Positions 44,705-56,840 are shown, counted from the first letter of the stretch. The stretch is DNA of 64,000 nt from Ornithodoros turicata (GCF_037126465.1 NC_088201.1:191730031-191794030); one strand, 5' to 3'. Made by a program: numbers and translations. Notes: generated from the sequence alone by a model not told the origin.

Positions 44705-44822
44705 GCGGGACATGCCCAGAGCGTGGGGTCTATACGCCTGAAGGGCGTATAGACCCCACGCTCTGGGCATGCGCGTTTCGTGCTATTGTTAAAGCCGAGT
44801 TACGAAACGCGCCTATTGCGAT
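44705..44822. repeat. Two consecutive hairpins, the first with 28-bp perfect arms
   Basis: CATGCCCAGAGCGTGGGGTC with the following 8 bases is repeated in exact inverse after a 5-nt loop, ending GACCCCACGCTCTGGGCATG. A second inverted repeat follows at once (GCGCGTTTCGT and ACGAAACGCGC, 20-nt loop). It lies in the decayed Ty3 coding region, where such symmetry has no coding reason. Confidence 0.9.
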
Positions 44823-45249
44823 ACAGCGTGTTAGTGGGGAGTTGAGGCGGCTAATTTAACTACTATGCACTTTTACTGACCAGCTGCGTGATGGTGTTGG
44901 GGCACCCCGAATACTTTGAGGGGCACCCCGAATACTGCATTGTAGAGAAAGAGGTCGACGCTGTAGACGTTCGTATAGTTGGGTTCGCTGACTCACTGAG
45001 ATCTACACTCCGTTTTGAGGAAACTGAGCCAGAGGAATTTGGTGCGACGAAGGCGGGTACTGCGGTTGTGGATGGTCCTGGATGTTGGAGGGAGTCTGAT
45101 TAGTGTAAGTCTTTTAGGCCGGATCAAAGAGGCGACTCAACGCCAAGGGGACGCGTGGGCGGCAGCATAACAGGGGTCGCACGGGATGCTGGTTGAGAAT
45201 GGCATTCAGTTCCAAGTGACTAACATTAATGGAAAGCAGGTTAAAGAGC

Positions 45250-45560
45250 TTGTCTTGCCAACTACACGCAGAGAGGAAGCGATTCGGTTACCGCATGACA
45301 CGCCTGCTGGCGAGCACCTGTCGGATAAATAGACCAAGTTCCGGATTAGGAGCGCCTTTTTCTGGATCACGATGACAGCAGACATCCGGAAGTTCTGTCA
45401 GGGCTCTAGGATGTGTCAGCTATTAGCATGACCATGCGTCAAGGACAGAATACCGACCACACCGTCAAATCGGCCGAGGACACCGTTTGAGATAGTAACG
45501 TTGCAACCGCCGACGGCGAGGGGACATCGGTGAGCGCTATTTTTGGTTCGTGTTCGGCTC
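45250..45560 (+). pseudogene. Ty3 integrase zinc-binding region remnant
   Basis: The frame reads LVLPTTRREEAIRLPHDTP, GEHLSDK, stop, TKFRIRSAFFW, TADIRKFCQGSRMCQLLA, stop, then RPRTPFEIVT. The spacing of His-His and Cys-Cys matches the N-terminal zinc-binding domain of retroviral-type integrases. Several stops interrupt it. Confidence 0.65.
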
Positions 45561-46310
45561 ATCCCAGCACAGGCGAAGTGGGCAGTGATCCAATTCCAGG
45601 CGTACGCCACTCTTTGGGCCTTGTGGGAAGCCGGACATGTGGGAATTACGTTGAAACTGACCATGATCGGCCCGCTGGTGTTTCTGGCTGGATGCTGATG
45701 AGCGCCAGCCTTACTCGATGGGTCCTTGGGTTACAAAAATATTAGTTGTGTATGGAGTCGCCGCGGGACTGAGAGTTTAGTTACTGACGCCCTGCCGCGT
45801 TGACTGGCAGGCATTTTCACGGTCTTGCAAGACCCTCAGGGAAGGAAGTTCTGGGTGCAAGGGAAATTTCGCGATGATTTGGCTTTTGGAGTGAGTCTTT
45901 GTTCTGGGTGGGGGGAAATGGTTATAGGGGGTCAGCGTCCCGGCCATGATGCCGCAGGAAAGTACGGTAGGTGAGCGTGCCGATCAGCCGTGTATAGTGG
46001 ATATCTTGTATGCATGCTGAACTGTTGCCTAATGTATGTACCGAACTGTTAGGGTTCGGTTCCTCTGGTGGCGGTGACGTTCTTTAGAGGGGGGAAGTGT
46101 TATGGTCGACTACAACGACGGGAACGGCAGACACGCGGCCAAGAAACATTGTGGTCAGACGACGACTGAAGCCGGACGGAGCAGCATTAAAGACTTTGAG
46201 TCCTCTAACTTGTGGTCTATGCTCATTATTATTCCAGGAGCAGATCCTAATTCTATCATGACACCGGTTTTAGACTCACACACCGTACAGGTCATGCTTT
46301 AGTGTTGCGA

Positions 46311-48170
46311 TTACTCAGTTTGTCCGTTCTGACCTAAAAATTAACTAGCAGCAACAAACATCGAACGTATTACCTCTTCACCTTCTAACGTATCATCTCA
46401 CACCTCCACTGCATTTCTCTGGAGAGCCCTAGACGATTAGGTCGAATGCATGGACACGCCTGGTTTCTGTTCGGAGATACACCTGCTTCCGTGACTTTCC
46501 CTTTGAAATACCCCAAATAAATTCAACAGTGACTTGAACTGAGATCCCGACAGAGATCGCGAAAACATTTCATATGTACGTCATCTACCACCGGAGGCAA
46601 CCGATTCTCCCAAACATGTGTGTTTGCTTTTGATTCCATTCTGATCCTGCTTACTACGAAGACGAACAAAAATAAGAGTAACTCAAAGGAGACTCACGCT
46701 GTACTATACGCTTAAGTATTGTGTTTATCTTCGGAAGCTGAACCAGTTTCCTCAAGCTGTTACAAAAATCAGGGCGAAAAACATGGACACGAGAGCACCA
46801 GAGCGCTCCCCGCGTATTCATTCTTAAATAATGTAAATGTTACAACAGTAAGAAACCTTCAACGAACGGGAGGTACAAAAAAAAAAAAAAAAAACGACCA
46901 TAGCGAGGGGTGACCCCTATCGCTCGCCCACAGCCTACCAGTTACACATGTCCGAAGCACATGAGCGACTGCAGCGTGACGAAAAAGTGAAAGAAAGAAC
47001 ACGGAAAAAATTGTAGGCGAAAGACAGGCCCCTCCTACTCACAGAGAACGGTGATGGCGCCACAGTGCAGAATATGCTAGCACACGAGAAAACTGCTGTT
47101 TTTAAAGCATACACGATTTAACAACTAAACCGACCCACACCAATTTCATTTTTTAATTAGATTCTTTAAATAAACCTTAAGCGTGTGACATCATTTTGGT
47201 ACGCATGTAGAGGCCGTGATCGTCAATGTTGTCTTTCTTTTTTTTTTTTTTTTTTTCACCGCGCCAATAGACCGCCATGCATTCAGGATCCGACAAGCTT
47301 TAAAGGAGTACAAAGGGCCGTCCAAAAAAATTTTCAGGTTAAGACGTCTGATGAAAGTGTGTGTGTCATTTTACCGAATCGCGCTAAATGTTTTGATGTG
47401 TGCAACTTGTTTCCCAGAAAAAAAAGCTCACATAAACACGGGTTCGCGCCTTCACCCTTTACTCGCCACTTCAGGTATTACGAAGAGGAGAAGGTATGAT
47501 GCACGTCACCGCTGACGTTACAAGGAGAACTCGTTGTGGTTCGCCGGTCAGTGAAGGTCAGCGCCTTGTCCCTTTGTCGCCGTAAACCAGTTTTGCCTGC
47601 TCGAGTGGCCGAATCATTACCGAGCGACGAGAAAGGCTTTTTCAGAACCTCGAACAGCCGAGCAGCAGACGACAGAGGAGTAGCAGACAACATTTCTCTA
47701 GAACAATCAGCGAGCGTTCTCCTTATAGCGTCAGCGCGAAGTTACAGGCAGATCACAGGCTGGTACTGCTCTCCACCGCTGTTGCGCACGGTCACTTTTT
47801 TGCGGCGTTTTTTAAATTCAATTTCTGCGGTAATCATGATTCTGTGGTGTGAATTACTTCGCATGCTGCATCTTACTGACCTACTTATCTTATAGGAAGA
47901 AAACTGGGTGTTTAAAATAACTTCTGTGCAATTTTAATTCGCAGTACTTAGAAGAGCAGTGTGCAAGTATGCGGTGATAGAAATTCACAACAGAAAGAAG
48001 ATGGTTAGAGCATTCAAATTTTAATGTGTGAGGCACAAAAATGGGAGGTGGTGGTGGTGACGAAAACCGGCTTGCCGTTGTTGGCCTCACGAATGTATGC
48101 TGCGTCACGACTATAGCCAGGGCGAGATGAGATTATGTGATAGCAGATGAAGGAATGATGACGGCCGAAA
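46311..48170. other. No recognisable gene
   Basis: This contains poly-A (about 46877-46894) and poly-T (about 47238-47256) runs, and a SINE-like snippet at 48055-48110. ORFs up to 119 codons near 47.5-47.9 kb overlap on both strands with no family resemblance. Confidence 0.35.
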
Positions 48171-48224
48171 ATTAAGATGTGGGGCAGTCACTGCCAATGG
48201 GAAGGCATCGCATAGCACGCTCTT

Positions 48225-48455
48225 AGCCAACCATCATCCCGAATGACAACGTTCTCTATCTTCAGTTCATGAAAACGGGGGGCGTACGCCATTTTTGGAG
48301 AAATTATGAACTGCATAATGCCACAAAAATTGCGTACTCCCCCCGTTTTCAGAAGAACGCTGTCGCTCGGGACGTCGTAACTCACATCCCCATTTCTTCT
48401 TTATGACATCACCATCACCACCATCACTCGGGACGATGGTTGGCTGGGAGCCTGC
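48225..48455. repeat. Imperfect hairpin element (possible MITE)
   Basis: GAAAACGGGGGGCGTACGCC and its near inverse GCGTACTCCCCCCGTTTTC face each other around a centre near 48310. Outer parts (CCAACCATCATCCCGA and the inverse of CGGGACGATGGTTGG) also pair. No target duplication could be set. Confidence 0.55.
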
Positions 48456-49370
48456 TATGTGGTAAAGTTCATTTTTACTTTGGTTACTCCTGGTATCACC
48501 TGAAAGTGGGAAGCCAAGGCGGACACATGGGCCTCGGACCACCTTTCTATTCCGCTTTCCCCGCCACGTCGGAGTAAGGGTGCCAGGAGAACGAAAACTC
48601 TCACAAACTTGGTGATATTTAGGCAGGGACTGATTGCAGTCACCGCAGACAACTTCTTCGATGGTGTCCAGAAATCCCTGGCGAACAACTCAAAAGGAAT
48701 GTGCAACCCGGCCCGTAGGTCTGACCCTGATCTTCATTATCTTCGCACAGCACGCCGACCGGCACAAAGGAGGACGGTAATGACAGGTCTTCGCGTTGAC
48801 TGGATCTCTTACAAGCGTGTCTCGGCCACCCACAGATGATATCGCCTAAAATTACGGCAGAGCCAGTGGCCACAGTACAGCGAGTCCCTCCATGTCCTTA
48901 CGCCGACCACTACACTCTAAACCCAGTGGCGGATTTATCCGCCACGGCTTCTACACGCCCCCACGTTACACACCGCGTGCTGTATGCGCTGCGGCTACTA
49001 TAAGCCACAGCATTATGTGCTTCACGCTTTATTCGCTTCAACCAGTATACGCTACTTGAGCTATACGCTATGTCTCCAATCACCACACTTCGCATACCTG
49101 CGTTGAAAGCAAATTCGGTGCATCTTTATTGGCACAAAACACGAAACGACCATTTACAGCATCAATTCTGTTTGCACAAATACTTTGGCACCCATGAGGT
49201 CATGAGGTCTATTTCTGACCAGACAAGTTGTTTTTCACAACAGAACTATATTAGAGCAACGCGTGTGCGGTTCTTGGTAAACACGTATGCAATGCGGAAG
49301 AACATTGTTCCACTTCTTATGCTTCAGTCGTAATGCATTGCCAAGATGACAAATTGGATACAACAGCAAC
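48456..49370. other. No recognisable gene
   Basis: Short ORFs on both strands. None is recognisable, and no repeat shared with the rest of the window was noticed. Confidence 0.35.
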
Positions 49371-49379
49371 AGACGTGAA

Positions 49380-50170
49380 ACTCAGCAATTCAGTGTCTAA
49401 ACATGACGTTCCCTTACTGATACAACAACGGAGTTTTAGAACAGGTAACGTTTCTATACCAGGAGTACCAATTTCTGATTAACTCGAAGGACACTGTACT
49501 GGATGAGGCACTTCAACATAGAACTTCTTCAATTGAACTGAAGGGACCAGGGTCACCATTATAAAAGCACCCTCGTGTGCTTCAGTGAATATGATATCTC
49601 TTTGTACACTATGATCAAGAGAACTAAAATAAGAGTACATTTATCAAAGCATCTACACACTTAGGATGGCAAGAAGTTAAGTAGGCATCCGTTAAGCCGG
49701 CAAAATATGAAGGTACGAAAAAACTGTGTGTTCTGCATTACAATGCAAGCTCGAAAGTGATTCCAAATAAATTAAGATCCTAATGAGACGTATCTATGTA
49801 TTGCATAAGGGTCTCCCTGCGCGCTGGTTTGTGAAAAAAATCAGTGCAGACATTCGAGCATTTCTATAATTAATCGAAAAATGTGTGACAGACTCTCATT
49901 GACACGTTCACATTCTTCTACATTCATGCGTCGTGATTTTTATCGCGTTCGTGTGCCTGTCTTTTTAATTTGTTATTGAGAACTAAAAAGCACGACATAG
50001 ACACAAGTTGATAAGGTATTACTTTAAGTACGTCACTAACGAACACCTGCTGCTACGAATAATTCTAAATTTCCTAGAGTTCCCCCTGTGCAGTTGGCGG
50101 ACGGAATGTCACCAGTTCAATCTGAAAGGAAAGCTTCGCACGGAGGGAAACTAAACGCCAGTTACTCAAA
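49380..50170 (-). repeat. Inverted duplicate of a terminal exon and 3' UTR, right copy
   Basis: On the minus strand, TTCCTTTCAG precedes a 48-nt exon (50121-50074) encoding IELVTFRPPTAQGEL and a stop, followed by a UTR-like stretch to about 49380. This is the better preserved partner of 40985-41880. I do not recognise the protein from 15 residues, and the preceding exons are not visible in the window. Confidence 0.7.
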
Positions 50171-50749
50171 GGTTCTAGACAAAGACGCAGAGACATTGGT
50201 AAAGGCCTCAGAACATCTGTGCACACTGATATGTCACCAGAGGCTCTGTCGCAAGCTATTCGTTGCGGCATTCAGGACGCATTCATTCAGGAGTAATCAG
50301 ATCCGCCACAATCATTTGTTCCAGGCTAAGTGCCAGAAGTCATTTCCTTCTCTAGTTCTTATTTTTCACCCATCAAAATGGCTCTCGTTGCCCCGCAACT
50401 TCTTACATGCACGAGTTTCTTTTCAACGCTACATTTTATACAAGGTGGCAAGCAAGAAAAGTCCGTGCTTAGTGACAACAACTCGTACAACAAAAAAAGT
50501 GTGTCTTGAATGGTGTCTGCCCGGTAGATTTTTCTGCATGAAATGCTAAGCGAGACGCTTTTGTGAGAGCTGGACGTTTTGCTCGGCCAGTTGAGTAACT
50601 GAAGTGGTCGGCAGAAAACAGTCAAATGGTATGGAGAGATTAGGACGAGGTTTGAAATAAAAATGCAAATATATAAGGTAATCTCTCATTAGCGCAAGAA
50701 AATATTTATTATTACCCTATTGAAAAACCCATAAGTAATTCATATAGGT

Positions 50750-51050
50750 CCTGTGTAAAATTATATAGGATGCTACAGGATACTTATGGGTTATTTAGGA
50801 ACCTATATAACTCCTGTGTAGGTCATTATGGGATCCTATACGAGTCCATGCAGGAGTCATGTAGGGGCCATAAGGTCCTATATAACTCCTGTGTAGGCCA
50901 TTATGGGATCCTAAATGAGCCCATGCAGGAGTCATGTAGGACCACGCAGGACCCATAAGTTCCTGCATTGAGGATGTAGGAGTTACACGGGTCGTATGTG
51001 TAGGCCATGCAGGAGTCATACAGGGTCACATACGGCCACATAGGAGTCAT
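50750..51050. repeat. Degenerate tandem repeat (TATAACTCCTGTGTAGG type)
   Basis: About two diverged copies of a roughly 80-bp unit are seen: CCTATATAACTCCTGTGTAGG at 50809 and 50878, each followed by CATTATGGGATCCTA and CATGCAGGAGTCATGTAGG. Shorter variants follow. Related motifs lie at 54690-54800. Confidence 0.75.
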
Positions 51051-51107
51051 CCTTTGTCGACCAGTTATAAGTCACTGAAACCCTGAAACAAGCAAGAACG
51101 TGCAGGA

Positions 51108-51241
51108 ACCCCCCCCCATATCAGCCCTCCTAAAATCAATATACAATTTTTACATGTCAAAATTTTATATTGATTTTAGGAGGGCTGATATGGGGGGGGA
51201 GTTCATCAGTTATTTTAAGCTGCAGCTTAAAATAACTGATG
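51108..51241. repeat. Two consecutive perfect inverted repeats
   Basis: The first has arms of about 33 bp (CCCCCCCATATCAGCCCTCC and following, inverse ending at about 51199) around a roughly 22-nt loop. The second starts within 10 bp and is an uninterrupted perfect palindrome, CATCAGTTATTTTAAGCTG followed by its exact inverse (about 51205-51242). The doubling resembles the pair at 44.7 kb. Confidence 0.92.
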
Positions 51242-54200
51242 TTCGATTCATTTTTGGAACATACATGCAAGTCCATTATTGATCGACCAAACATCAAACA
51301 TAAAATGATGCGTGAGTTCCATGCACAGATTTGGCATATTACAGTACTTGGCGTTTTTCAACCGTCCAGTGGTTGTTGAACCCCACCCGAATTCCCGTTT
51401 CTTCCCCCTTCGCCTGCATGCTCGTGGCTTGTGAGAAATCCTGACAGTAGCCGAGATATTTCGAAATTCAAGGCCCCCGCCGGTACTTCCGACACCTCCA
51501 AAGTCCCGTACCTCTCGCCCCGTTTGTCGGATCGAGACCAAAACTTAGGTCCGAGCAGGTCTGGAATAGCTCTACGATCGCTCAAATCACACTAGCAGCT
51601 GATCTCTAGTGGTTTAGAAGTTGTACGAGGAGACGCGTTAGAAACGCCGTTTTTTCGAACTTCGGGGCCCTTTTTCGGAAATAAGCTCGCGTCGGACATG
51701 ATGTATCTTTGGAGAGCATAATGTTATCGACGCGGTGCACGTGGTAAAATTTACCACACTTTTCCAACTTTAGCGGTTCTCGAGTTACAGGTTTCTGCGT
51801 TTACTGGCCGTACATGGGACCGACGGCTTCCCCCCCCCCAAAATGTTCCCCTTGCTGCGACATGGTCGTGTTTCCCTTCGTTGTGACAGTCTCGATGTGC
51901 TCTTTCGAACAGCGTTGATCCCGCAGACGCGCGACGTTCCGTTCTCGCGATATCGGCTTAAGAGTATGACGAGGCGACCAGTCTGGCTAGCGCAACTCTG
52001 AAACGCTTCCCACTGTTCCGAGTCTCAACTCGCATACCCGACGTCCGATTCAGTCAAAATTGTGTGTGCATGTGCTCTGTTCTCTGCTCTACAACTTTCT
52101 CATTCAAACCACCCGTCCATTTCCAGCGGTTAAGGCGTCATTCTCGAAATTCCTGACACTGACCACCATTTCCTGACTTTGTCCCCGTTTTCAGGTTCCA
52201 AGCCCGCGGCGGATGCGAATTTCCTGTTAATGGATAAACGCACTCGACGTAGGCAACGCGTAGAAACTTGCGGCACCTTTCTATCCCTCTCCGTTCCCGA
52301 GTTAGGACACCGTGGCAACGGCGGCCCTCTTATACATAGGACCGGGGGCATTTTTCTCGATAATGGGTTTTTGTAGGCGTAGAAAGGCGATTGAGGTCTC
52401 TTTTTGACGGGGAAAGCGCCCTCTTTCCGATAGTATTAGTCTCGTCTTCGCGCGACTTTCCGTTCTCTTGCCATAGTGCGAGGAGCGCCTGAACAGCATG
52501 CATCTTTCTTCCCTTCCACCGCCGCCACCAGGCGGAGCTCTTGCGCTCTGGCGTCCATTTCGCTTGCAAAGTTCGTTGAGGTCGGACGCGTTTGTTCTCG
52601 CATCCGGATTTTCGCGTTTCGTTGTGGCTCTGGCAAGGGGATGAAACTCGCGAGTTCCTTTGCGGACTAAAGTGAGGCGCTGCGAGCCTTTCGCGTCATC
52701 AAACGTCATGAAACGTCAAAATTTTTACGTCGAAGCGCGAGTTCTCTACCGAGAGCATTCCATTGGCTCCTGCGGCCGCTCCCCTGGTATGCGAGCGCTC
52801 ATTGGTCGGTTTGAAATTATAACCTTTTCGTGGCGCGGGAAAGCGGGCACCGCCGTGTCTGGGGTGCCGGAGCAGTTCGCCGTAAAGTTTCGAAATATGG
52901 TGCAGCAGGGACGCACGCAAAGCATCTTTGCCGGTACCGCTTTGGATGGCTTTTAGTGCCCGTCGATACCGATTCTGCAAAACTCTAATCCTCTTGGATA
53001 CTTCTGCAAGTAAATTCAGTGATAGATAAATGGAAGGCGCAGGTCTGCTTCGCTTGCTTGGCGCGACAACGATTCAAGAAAGATCAATACTGTGTTTTTC
53101 CACTCGATGGCAGGTAAGTCAGTTCCTATTCCATTCTGCCGCTTAGCGTAGCATAGCATAGTACCGCACCTGTAGCATATATACATACTCAGCATTTCGG
53201 CCGGTAGAATTTTTAGTTTTCACGTTTTCTGATCCTGTTCTGGTCTTTCTTGCTCAGGTATCAACTAGGTACTGCTCAACTCATATCTGCTTCAGAAAAG
53301 CATCGTCATGGACGCAATAGAATGGATATGCCACTCTGAGTGGTTGGAACATCATCTTTTGGCTTAGCAGCTGCACAGGTTCCTTTGTGACGGGTCAGCC
53401 TTGACATGTGACACTATACAAGCAGCAAAGGGATATGGACATGTTTCCTGTCATGCTGGATTTGTGAATGTGTGTGCCTGTGCAGTGAATTTACTGATCT
53501 ACTGTGAAGTCTTCCACTAGAGACATCAGCTAACAGTGAATGTGAAGTTGCTTCGGCATATTACTCGAACTTCAGAAACAATGTTCATGTCAAGTTCGTG
53601 TTTGGCGCAGATACAGAAGACTGCATATGTGTGATTTGGAAATACCAATCCTGAAAAATAAAGCACCTTGTGCAACAGAAAGAGCCAACGCTTCCGCGTT
53701 TTATTTATTTCACCAGATGCGAACGAAAATCCAGAACCGCCAAAGCGGGGGAGAGAACAGAGGGGAAAGGGAAAGAGAACCCCTCGGCAGCGTCGCTTTA
53801 CGTCACGCGTCACCCATGGAGACAAAATAAAACAAAGCAAAAAACTACTCTACCGAGGCCCAACGATTGGCCCGACGTCTGAGGTCACGTGAGTTTTTCC
53901 CGACAATAGAAATATACTACACGTTCATTCCCCTGGCTCTGGGCTCCTCTGGTGCACCGAACTGCTGTGAATGTGTTATTCTGCTCTACAGGTGATGCCT
54001 GGACGTGCTTTCTTGTGTGCATGTTGGAAGATACGTCCCGAAGCCCTTAGATGTGGTGAAGCAAAGGTTAGTTGCGTGCCAGTAGTGTCATGTTTCGTGC
54101 TTTTTGTTCAGTATCGTTTCCAGCATGTGGGTTCCTCCTACTTTATGCTCTCAGTGTGAATATTACCCTTGTGATTCCTATTGCCTTATCTCTATCTGTT

Positions 54201-54954
54201 AGCTCAGTGTCCCTATTGGTAAACCTCCAACGCTTATCAGGGTGAAGATGTCACATGTGATGCCCCAGCGGCCCTGCTACTTACGGCGAATTTGTGAATT
54301 TCAGATGCTTTTCACGGATCGATTTTCGTGAACAACGCAGATGAGCCAGCACACACACGACGTGGGAAAATGAACAGATACGTCACGGAAATGTTGAAAG
54401 ACATCAAGTAAGTCGCGTCAAAGTACGTTGCAGAGCTCTTCACTGATTTCTGTTTACTGTGAAACAGATGAGGCATACGCCTCACCCATGCAACTCCGTC
54501 ATCTGCTCCACGGCAGTGCAAGCCTTTACAGCTGTGTCTTTGAATGTAAAAATTGTGAATGGTATTAATAAATAAAGGGAAGTAGACAGTATTTTATTGT
54601 ACTCCTCTCTTATTATTTTTGTTCATTGCATGTGTATGCATGTATCGCCACAGCCAAATTTCATACCGTGACCCCATACACGCAGTGTACAGATCATATA
54701 GGAGACGCAGGTCCTACATCTCCTATAATACCTATATTGCTCCTATAAAACCTATAACTCCTGTGGTACCTACACCACTTATAGGTCCTATATCCAATAA
54801 CATCATATGAGGATCTACATATAGGATTTTTCAGTAGGGTATTATCATCTTACTTTTTTGCGATCGACATGCTATACTAAGGGCGCACTGCATAGGGGGG
54901 AACTGTAGGGTAGTAGAAGACACTGTAGGGTGACACATGTAGAAGGACACACCA

Positions 54955-55190
54955 ACGGTATGGCCTAGCGGGTTAGGACTTCCCGCTCATTGGTTGGCTG
55001 AAGACTCGGAGGTGGCGGGTTCGAATCCTACCACCGGCTGTGCTGTCCGAAGTTTTTCGAAGATTTTCTGCACGAATGTAGGCACAGTTCCACATGAAGT
55101 CGGCCCACGACTCATACTAATCCCCCTGTCCGCATTCCTTCCTGCTGTCCTCTCTTCATCTGTCCGCATGGGGCCTGTTTCTCTGAGCCA
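54955..55190 (+). repeat. tRNA-derived SINE, second family
   Basis: An A-box region (TGGCCTAGCGGGTTAGG), a variable-arm-like stretch and B box GGGTTCGAATCC are followed by CCGGCTGTGCTGTCCGAAG and the shared tail through GGCACAGTTCC to GTCGGCCCACGAC. The length of the head suggests a class II (Ser/Leu-like) tRNA ancestor, by inference. Confidence 0.8.
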
Positions 55191-55334
55191 GGTGGCGCGA
55201 CTGAGCAGCAACGTCAGCGCCCCTAATTATGCAACACTCGGTAGTTTAGCAGACGACGCGGCACTTTCAAATACACGGTCTCGAGTTGTTCGCTCTTTTC
55301 AAGAAGCACCGCTTTTTCTGTGTATTTCCTACAG

Positions 55335-55823
55335 GTTTTGTAGAGATAACACAGGCATGGCTTATCGCGTTTGACTTTCCCTGGGATAATATTTTCCCTC
55401 TCCCAATTTTAGGAACTGTTACTTTTTCTACTATCACTCTGTGGGCTGGCTTTTGAACCTCCTTTCGTCGGACTGAGAGCGATTCCGCTCAGAAAGTCAT
55501 CGCGCGTTATACTCAAGTGCCCCGAGAACCATGATGTTAGGTTATTTTTCCCGATAGGATAGATCCTGAATATTACTGTAAATTATCATGAATTTGAGTA
55601 AATTCGGCACGCTCGATCTTCATGTTGGTGGGGTAAAAAGTGACCTCTGCTTGGCGAATTTCCGAGTTCACTTCGCAAAAATTTGCATAATTAAACTTAG
55701 GTTACATGACATGCACATCAGGAGGTGACAAAAACCTACCAAGAGCAAATGCCGTTGACCGCATTATTCTAGGTGGCGTAGTTTTTTATTATAATTCAAT
55801 GACACGTTTTCCGAGACACCCTG
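55335..55823. mobile_element. Half copy of the palindromic MITE
   Basis: This matches one half of the element at 6631-7510, from GGCATGGCTTATCGCGT to the terminal ACACCCTG, followed by TA. The other half is missing, so it is a one-ended remnant. Confidence 0.8.
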
Positions 55824-55834
55824 TACATATTACA

Positions 55835-56460
55835 AAATCAGCTTAGGGCATCTTTAATAGCATTTTTATATCAGTTGATATTAAGCGCCGCAGTTGATGA
55901 AATTGGCCGTGCGGACATTTCCAGTGCCGGTTTTGAAGCGATTTTTTCAAACGCGACCTCTCAGGGTGCAACTGGGGAACAAGGTACGGGGTTCAAGCCC
56001 CGTGAACTTACTTTCACATATACCTATTAGAAAATCAGTTAAGGACATGTTTAATATTATTTTTATTATTATATAAAATTAGTATATTATTATATATATT
56101 ATTTATATAAAATGATAGTAAGCGCCGGAGTTGATGAAATTGGCCATTTGGCATCACAGGTGCACTTTTGGAAATTATTTTGTCAAAAGCGACCTCTCAG
56201 AGCGCAAAAGGGGAAAATGGTACGGGGCTTAAACACCGAAATCTGTATTTCACGTATACATCTCGTAAAACTAGATTAGGACACTTTTGATTTTATTTTA
56301 ATATCAGAACACATTAAGCCCAAAATTTGATAGCATTTCACCTTCTCTTTTTATGTTTTTCTTTTTTTGCCTTCGCTAGTGCCGTTTTGTAAGCAGTTTC
56401 CTCGAACTCGACCTCTCCATGTACAGTGTGTACGGTGTGCCCTGGCACTACGAATAAAGG
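55835..56460. repeat. Diverged tandem repeat, about 240-bp unit
   Basis: AAGCGCCGCAGTTGATGAAA at 55884 and AAGCGCCGGAGTTGATGAAA at 56119 start similar blocks containing GCGACCTCTCAG and a GGTACGGGG motif. A third, more diverged block follows from about 56310. Confidence 0.7.
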
Positions 56461-56840
56461 GATTTCGCACGTTTTAAAGGGCTCCATTTGCTTCCGAACG
56501 TTGCGGTAGCCTCTGTTACAATCCAAGTGTAAGGGCATAGCATAAGCCGTTCATAGTATCTTTTTGGCACCATGATACAAGTCGTTTGAGTCATTGTAAA
56601 GGGCCCTGCTGCCGCCTTCTCCATATTTTGCGGTAGTCTCCGGTACAATCACAGGAGAGGTGCATGACATAAGCCGTCGCGTCTTTTTATGTAAATGTAA
56701 TATGACCTTGCCACCATGATTAAGGGGTAAGGGATGATTAAAGGGGTATCGACCGTTTTAAAGGGCTCTGCTGCCGAGTTTTCCCGATTTTGCGGTAGCC
56801 TCTGTTACAAGAAGGGTGTAGAGGTGGTGGTGTTCCCCTA
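56460..56840. repeat. Tandem repeat, about 120-bp unit, three copies
   Basis: Each copy has a TAAAGGGC(T/C)C segment, then TTGCGGTAG(C/T)CTC and TTACAA or GTACAA (near 56506, 56633, 56790). Two copies share CATAAGCCGT. Confidence 0.75.

Larger units (their letters stand above)
42561..46310 (+). mobile_element. Ty3/gypsy relic with SCAN-like Gag, invaded by a LINE
   Basis: A probable 3' LTR starts TGTTATGGTCGACTAC at 46098, right after a purine tract (AGAGGGGGGAAG). Part of it (AGCCGGACGGAGCAGCATT) recurs at 42620-42640 in what would be the 5' LTR. Between them lie Gag and integrase fragments, with RT not recognised. A LINE at about 42990-43705 splits the 5' part. Many stops are present and LTR ends are not fully resolved. 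Confidence 0.7.
50713..54841. mobile_element. Possible large DNA transposon with short inverted ends
   Basis: TACCCTATTGAAAAACCC at the left and its inverse (GGATTTTTCAGTAGGGTA) at the right match at 16 of 18 positions. Just inside both ends are many copies of CCTATA, AGGAGTCAT and CTCCTGTG-like motifs, which may be subterminal repeats. The interior (51.2-54.6 kb) includes a CpG-rich part (about 52.1-53.0 kb) and possible exons with good splice sites, such as the donor at 53112 after MEGAGLLRLLGATTIQERS. I recognise no transposase and no clear target duplication. Confidence 0.5.

Noticed and set aside
45690..45730. CTGATGAG motif as a second hammerhead (also at 11497)
   Set aside because: Neither site has the GAAA segment or a stem II at the right distance.
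52130..53000. CpG-rich stretch as a host-gene promoter island
   Set aside because: No exon with known homology follows on either strand, and the stretch lies between putative transposon ends.
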